Source of the DNA: Singulisphaera sp. GP187
Lineage (GTDB): Bacteria > Planctomycetota > Planctomycetia > Isosphaerales > Isosphaeraceae
NCBI RefSeq assembly: GCF_900129635.1
Contig: NZ_FSRB01000002.1
Coordinates: 2,632,727-2,696,726, forward strand
Reading direction: 5' to 3'
DNA: 64,000 nucleotides
Of this stretch, positions 60,577 through 64,000 are shown piece after piece. Numbering within the stretch: the stretch's first letter is position 1; each line of letters starts with the position of its first letter. Position numbers and translations under genes: made by a program. Under the pieces are notes generated by a model. That model saw nothing but the letters and a program-made list of their open reading frames with translations. It ran no database searches and was not told the DNA's origin.

Positions 60577-61644
60577 ATGAGTGCGGGCGATTTGCGAATC
60601 GGGATCGTGGGCGCGGGTCAAGTTGCGCGCAAGCGGCATCTCCCCGGCTTCATGGAACTGCCAGGCGTCCGGGTCGTCGGCGTCTGCAACCTGCGCCGGG
60701 AGTCCGCCGGGCGAGTGGCCCGCGAGTTCAACATCCCGAAAATCTATGGCAACTGGGAACACTTGATCGAAGATGACGAAATCGACGCGATCGTCATCGG
60801 CGCCTGGCCTTATCTCCACTGTCCGGTCACACTCGCCGCGCTCGATGCCGGCAAGCACGTCCTGACCGAAGCCCGGATGGCGATGAACGCACGCGAAGCC
60901 GGGCGAATGTTCGACCACGCCAACGAGCTGCCGAACCTCACGGCCATGGTCGTTCCCAGCCCCTACGGCCTGACGGGCGACGCCTTCATGCGCTCGCTCA
61001 TCGATGCCGGATATCTCGGAACACTGCGCGAGGTCCACGTGCGGGGGCTTTCCAGCGATCTGGCCGATCCTGAGACCCCGCTCGGCTGGCGGCAAACGAC
61101 CAAGTATTCCGGCTTCAATATGCTCGATCTGGGCATCCTCTACGAGACCGCACTCCGCTGGGTCGCCCCGGCCAATCGCGTCTTTGCGTTCGCCTGGAAA
61201 CACATCGGTAAACGGATCGACCCCGAGTCTGGCGAGCTTGCCAAGACGGGCACCCCGGATAGCGTCCAGGTGTTAACCACGCATACGGACGGATCGAGCG
61301 GCGTCTACCGGCTGAGCGGCGTCGTCTTGCACGACGTGGGGATGAGCATCAGTCTGTACGGCAGTGAGGGGACCCTGATTTACGACCTCACCCACGACGT
61401 GATCCGAGGCGCTCGTCGCGGCGAGTCCGCACTCGAGCCCCTGCGAATTCCGTCCAAGCTGCGCGGGGGATGGCAAGTCGAGGCCGACTTTGTCGCCGCC
61501 ATCCGCGGTGAGAAGCCGGTCACCCGGACTGACTTTGCCACCGGGGTCCGCTACATGCAGTTCACCGAAGCTGTCGCGCGGAGCTCACGACACCAATCGC
61601 CCGTCGCGCTCCCCTTGAAAGAGTTCTCCAACCCCAGCCTTTGA
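60577..61644 (+). CDS. Gfo/Idh/MocA-family oxidoreductase
   Basis: 355 residues. The N-terminal Rossmann fold has RIGIVGAGQVARKRHLPGF (GxGxxA-type dinucleotide loop), the DAIVIGAWPYLHCPVTLAAL strand with downstream His, and the catalytic-site equivalent GKHVLTEARMAMNAREAG. In most family members this last element reads EKP; here it is E-A-R, so the usual catalytic Lys is replaced. The C-terminal domain is typical in length. No signal peptide is seen, so it is cytosolic. NAD(P)-dependent oxidation of a sugar or inositol is usual; substrate not known, and the missing Lys may mean altered chemistry. Confidence 0.88.
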   Translation: MSAGDLRIGIVGAGQVARKRHLPGFMELPGVRVVGVCNLRRESAGRVAREFNIPKIYGNWEHLIEDDEIDAIVIGAWPYLHCPVTLAALDAGKHVLTEARMAMNAREAGRMFDHANELPNLTAMVVPSPYGLTGDAFMRSLIDAGYLGTLREVHVRGLSSDLADPETPLGWRQTTKYSGFNMLDLGILYETALRWVAPANRVFAFAWKHIGKRIDPESGELAKTGTPDSVQVLTTHTDGSSGVYRLSGVVLHDVGMSISLYGSEGTLIYDLTHDVIRGARRGESALEPLRIPSKLRGGWQVEADFVAAIRGEKPVTRTDFATGVRYMQFTEAVARSSRHQSPVALPLKEFSNPSL

Positions 61645-61671
61645 AACGGCTCGATCTGGATCAACTCCTGC

Positions 61672-62412
61672 TTATTTTTTTGGCTCGACCACGGGTCGCG
61701 CCGCGCCGCGACGGGCCGCGAGGCCCGCGCGGAGCACCGCGCGAGGTCCCTTACGAAGGGGTTGAACTTCCTGGACCGGATCGTTGGCACGATATTCGGT
61801 TTCCACCCAGGCGCGGAACCGTTCGGGGGAATGGACGAGCCACTTCCGCTTCAACCAGTCGGCGTACTCGAGAAACGGCTCGTGGAGATTCTCCGGGCCC
61901 AACAGCGGCACGTGCCCGTAAAAGAGCGAGAACGCTTCGAGCGCCTTCTCCGGGGGCGTTCCCGACCGGACCATGAGATAGAGTCCGCTTGCCAGTCCCG
62001 TGCGATCGGACCCTGATTTGCAGTGGATCAGGAGCGGATAACGACAGCGCTGAAAGAGATCGATCAGGGTCAGGAGATCGCGACGCTTCGGCCGTTGGGT
62101 CGCACTCATCGGATAGTCGTAGAAGTCGACCCCCTCGGCGCTCACCAGTCCCACTTCGTCCGTATAGAACGGGTCGGATGACCCGCCCCCTCTGAGATTC
62201 AGGATCGACCCAAGCTTGTAGGTCTTGATCAGCCCTTTCAGGTTCGCCTCCGGCTGGGCCGACCGATAGACAAGCCCCTTGGCCACGACCCCGAAATTCC
62301 GATGAAATAGAGGGTTTCGGAACAAGAACGCCACGCCCCACGCAACCACGAGCAGGAGGCCGACCACGACGAGGCGTCGCTGCCGACGCTGGCGGGTTCT
62401 TGATTGAGTCAA
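61672..62412 (-). CDS. Membrane-anchored Cys-based (dual-specificity/tyrosine) phosphatase
   Basis: 246 residues. An N-terminal helix (LVVVGLLLVVAWGVAFLFRN) anchors the protein. The phosphatase domain carries the Cx5R P-loop HCKSGSDRTG, the upstream GLVYRSAQPEANLKGLIKTY motif and LGSILNLRGG, typical of the DSP family. The general-acid Asp is probably in DFYDYPMSATQ. The C-terminus is Arg/Ala-rich. The start is a TTG at 62412 with GAGG about 10 nt upstream, since no in-frame ATG is near. Candidate substrates are phosphoproteins or inositol phosphates. Confidence 0.82.
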   Translation of the reverse strand: MTQSRTRQRRQRRLVVVGLLLVVAWGVAFLFRNPLFHRNFGVVAKGLVYRSAQPEANLKGLIKTYKLGSILNLRGGGSSDPFYTDEVGLVSAEGVDFYDYPMSATQRPKRRDLLTLIDLFQRCRYPLLIHCKSGSDRTGLASGLYLMVRSGTPPEKALEAFSLFYGHVPLLGPENLHEPFLEYADWLKRKWLVHSPERFRAWVETEYRANDPVQEVQPLRKGPRAVLRAGLAARRGAARPVVEPKK

Positions 62413-62651
62413 ACCAGGACATCCTCAGCCAAAAAGAACCAGAGTACGCTCGGCAGCCAAATCCGGCGGCCCGAAGCGGCTGAAATCTATCGCCAACGAG
62501 GAATGGGTCAACCCCAGTCCTCGCTTCCAGCCGTTGGCAACAATCCTTCGCAACTCGTTTCTCGGACGGTCGCGGTGCCTCGCTCCCGTCAAAGGCGACC
62601 AGCCGCGTGCCCCGGAACCCCGGTCGATCGCCCTGACGTCATTACTGAGGC

Positions 62652-63263
62652 TTAGACGCTGACGCCGCACTCCTTGAGGAATGATCGAAGCGGGTCGAGT
62701 CCTTTGAACTGGACCGCCTTGAAACCGAGCGCCAGCGCGGGTTCCACGTTAAGGGCGCGGTCGTCGATGAAGATGGCATCCTCGGGATGACACGCGGCAA
62801 TCCCGAGCGCATTCTCATAGATTCCCTCGTCGGGCTTGACCTGACCGAGGTAACACGACACCAGGAACCCTCGAAAAATCTCGTCGAGGCGAAACATCTC
62901 AACCCGATGCTCGTGGAGCTCACGCGACTCGTTGTTGAGAGTGTAGAGCCGGCAGTTCTCCGTCTTGGCGAGCTCTCTGACCCAGTCCAACGTTTCGCCT
63001 AACACCTTCGACTGTGCAAACATGAATGCCTTGAACTCGTCGGGAGTGAACCGGCGAGGATGCGAAAAGACCGCCTTCCTGAGGTACTCATCCAGGCTCA
63101 ACCGGCCGGTCTCGACGGCCGTTTTGAGCATCTCGTGCCGGGTCTGAAATTCCTGATAATCGAGGTCGAAAACCTCCGCGGCGGTTCGGCGCGCCGAGGT
63201 GTCCCAGCCGTTGGTCAGGAGCACGCCCCCGAGGTCGAAAAACAGAGTCGGGACGCGGACCAT
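62652..63263 (-). CDS. HAD-family hydrolase, subfamily IA
   Basis: 203 residues. Motif I is FFDLGGVLLT, with the nucleophile Asp; the second Asp is replaced by Gly as in the YihX/epoxide-hydrolase-N branch. Motif II is LYTLNNES, motif III Lys lies in GQVKPDEGIYENAL, and motif IV is AIFIDDRALNVEPA. A helical cap follows motif I. Phosphoester hydrolysis of a small metabolite is expected. AAGGAG is 6 nt before the ATG, a strong site. Confidence 0.9.
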   Translation of the reverse strand: MVRVPTLFFDLGGVLLTNGWDTSARRTAAEVFDLDYQEFQTRHEMLKTAVETGRLSLDEYLRKAVFSHPRRFTPDEFKAFMFAQSKVLGETLDWVRELAKTENCRLYTLNNESRELHEHRVEMFRLDEIFRGFLVSCYLGQVKPDEGIYENALGIAACHPEDAIFIDDRALNVEPALALGFKAVQFKGLDPLRSFLKECGVSV

Positions 63264-63380
63264 TGCTCACTCCTTGTCGTTGACGCCAAGGCTTTCGAGA
63301 CTCACGTAAGAGGCCGCCAGTAGAACGTACGACTCTCGCTTTACGCCAACCGGAAACCAACCGGGCCGCGTAAGCTCGGT

Positions 63381-64000
63381 TTAGCCGTCGAGATACGCTT
63401 CGTCCTCCAGCCCGCGGAGGTAAGCGAGGGCTTGGTCGAGCGTCTCCACGGGAGTTCCCGGGACGCGTCCCGCCTCGTCGAGGTCGCGAAGCAGTTTCAA
63501 GTCGTCGAGATATTCCGACGCGTCGAGAATTCTCCGACCGCGCTGGCTCAAGGTTCGTTCGCGGAGCGCGACCAGATCCGGAAGGTGCTCGATCAGCCAG
63601 AGGGTCCGCTCGGTGACTGCCCCTCGAAGCGCTTCCACTCCGGCCGCGACGTGCGCCTTGGGATCGATGGCCTTGCCCACGTCGTGGAGCAGAGCGGCCA
63701 GCAGAAACTCCTCGTCGTAAGGGCGCGCATGACGCGCCCGCTCAAAGACCTGGAGACTATGGAAAAGGGCGTCTCCCTCGGGATGCTGAAACGGATTTTG
63801 CTTGACTGACTCGAGCGGTTGCAAGCGCATCTTGTAGATGGCGAACCGGTCGACGTGATCGGCCAGGGCCTCAAGGGTGGGTTCCTCTTCGGCTTCATCG
63901 TCCTCGACCACCGGCTCCTCAATGCCGGATCGGGAGTTGGCGAGGAAGATCACCTGCTCGCGAACCTCGGCGTCCGAGGGGAGATCGCCGGGCCTGACCC
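63381..64000 (-). CDS. HD-domain protein (N-terminus cut off by window)
   Basis: The frame is open to base 64000, reading VRPGDLPSDAEVREQVIFLA at the cut. An acidic linker (EEPVVEDDEAEEEP) precedes the HD phosphohydrolase core: HSLQVFERARHARPYDEEFL and LAALLHDVGKAIDPKAHVAA, with the tandem His-Asp metal-binding motif. HD proteins hydrolyse phosphates of nucleotides or second messengers; the target here is not clear. The N-terminal part beyond the window is needed for a family call. Confidence 0.8.
   Translation of the reverse strand, partial: VRPGDLPSDAEVREQVIFLANSRSGIEEPVVEDDEAEEEPTLEALADHVDRFAIYKMRLQPLESVKQNPFQHPEGDALFHSLQVFERARHARPYDEEFLLAALLHDVGKAIDPKAHVAAGVEALRGAVTERTLWLIEHLPDLVALRERTLSQRGRRILDASEYLDDLKLLRDLDEAGRVPGTPVETLDQALAYLRGLEDEAYLDG

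Overview
The window looks like chromosomal DNA of a planctomycete, most likely of the Isosphaeraceae (Singulisphaera/Paludisphaera type). The reasons are high GC; ECF sigma factors sitting beside large Ser/Thr kinases with TPR or WD40 tails; secreted proteins carrying the planctomycete N-terminal LExRxxxS motif (LECRVVPS, LEPLEARLNLS); many Tat and lipoprotein signals; and very wide intergenic regions. The assignment is inference from gene content. No rRNA or marker gene is present.

Layout. 1-6279 (all minus): a cut-off Tat-exported intradiol dioxygenase, a collagen-like Gly/Pro-rich Spy-type protein, and an ECF sigma / duplicated secreted protein / Ser-Thr kinase operon. 7221-14747: a FAD oxidoreductase and a serine hydrolase (minus) face a plus-strand operon of GntR/FCD regulator, sialidase, MFS carrier and N-acetylneuraminate lyase-type aldolase. 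This reads as a sialic-acid scavenging cluster, with two abutting palindromes at its promoter. 14811-16568: a double ABC-2 permease. 17179-19743: two tandem paralogous Tat-exported proteins of unknown function that resemble Gfo/Idh/MocA proteins without the dinucleotide loop. 20081-24785: a PD40 propeller protein, a divergent HxlR/MFS pair with twin operators, and a second MFS.

25080 to about 27430 is a group II intron (minus) encoding an RT-maturase-HNH protein with a clear domain V. Near-identical 29-bp inverted copies of a hairpin element lie on either side of it. 27980-30598: a carboxypeptidase-regulatory-like secreted protein and a zinc metallopeptidase. 31036-36963: a giant surface protein (12 NGNYVV-type repeats, cadherin-like, PKD, MBG-like and SdrD B-like modules). 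It is divergent from a translationally coupled ECF sigma/WD40-kinase pair (37330-41606), which is followed by a membrane kinase (42478-44031).

44380-44462: tRNA-Leu(CAA). 44681-51334 (minus): a Tad/Flp pilus locus reading prepilin peptidase, CpaB, CpaE/TadZ, CpaF/TadA, TadB, TadC, small membrane protein; pilin and secretin are not in the window. 52479-54390: a prenyltransferase-repeat protein overlapping a DUF362 protein. 55530-56608: an AT-richer HEPN-protein/partner pair, the best candidate here for an uncharacterised toxin-antitoxin or defence-like module. 56955-64000: an FG-GAP/VCBS repeat protein, a small exported protein, a lipoprotein, a Gfo/Idh/MocA oxidoreductase, a membrane-anchored Cys-based phosphatase, a HAD hydrolase and a cut-off HD-domain protein.

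Starts were chosen by hand from ATG/GTG/TTG context, Shine-Dalgarno matches and signal peptides. No database search was possible, so family names rest on motif recognition.
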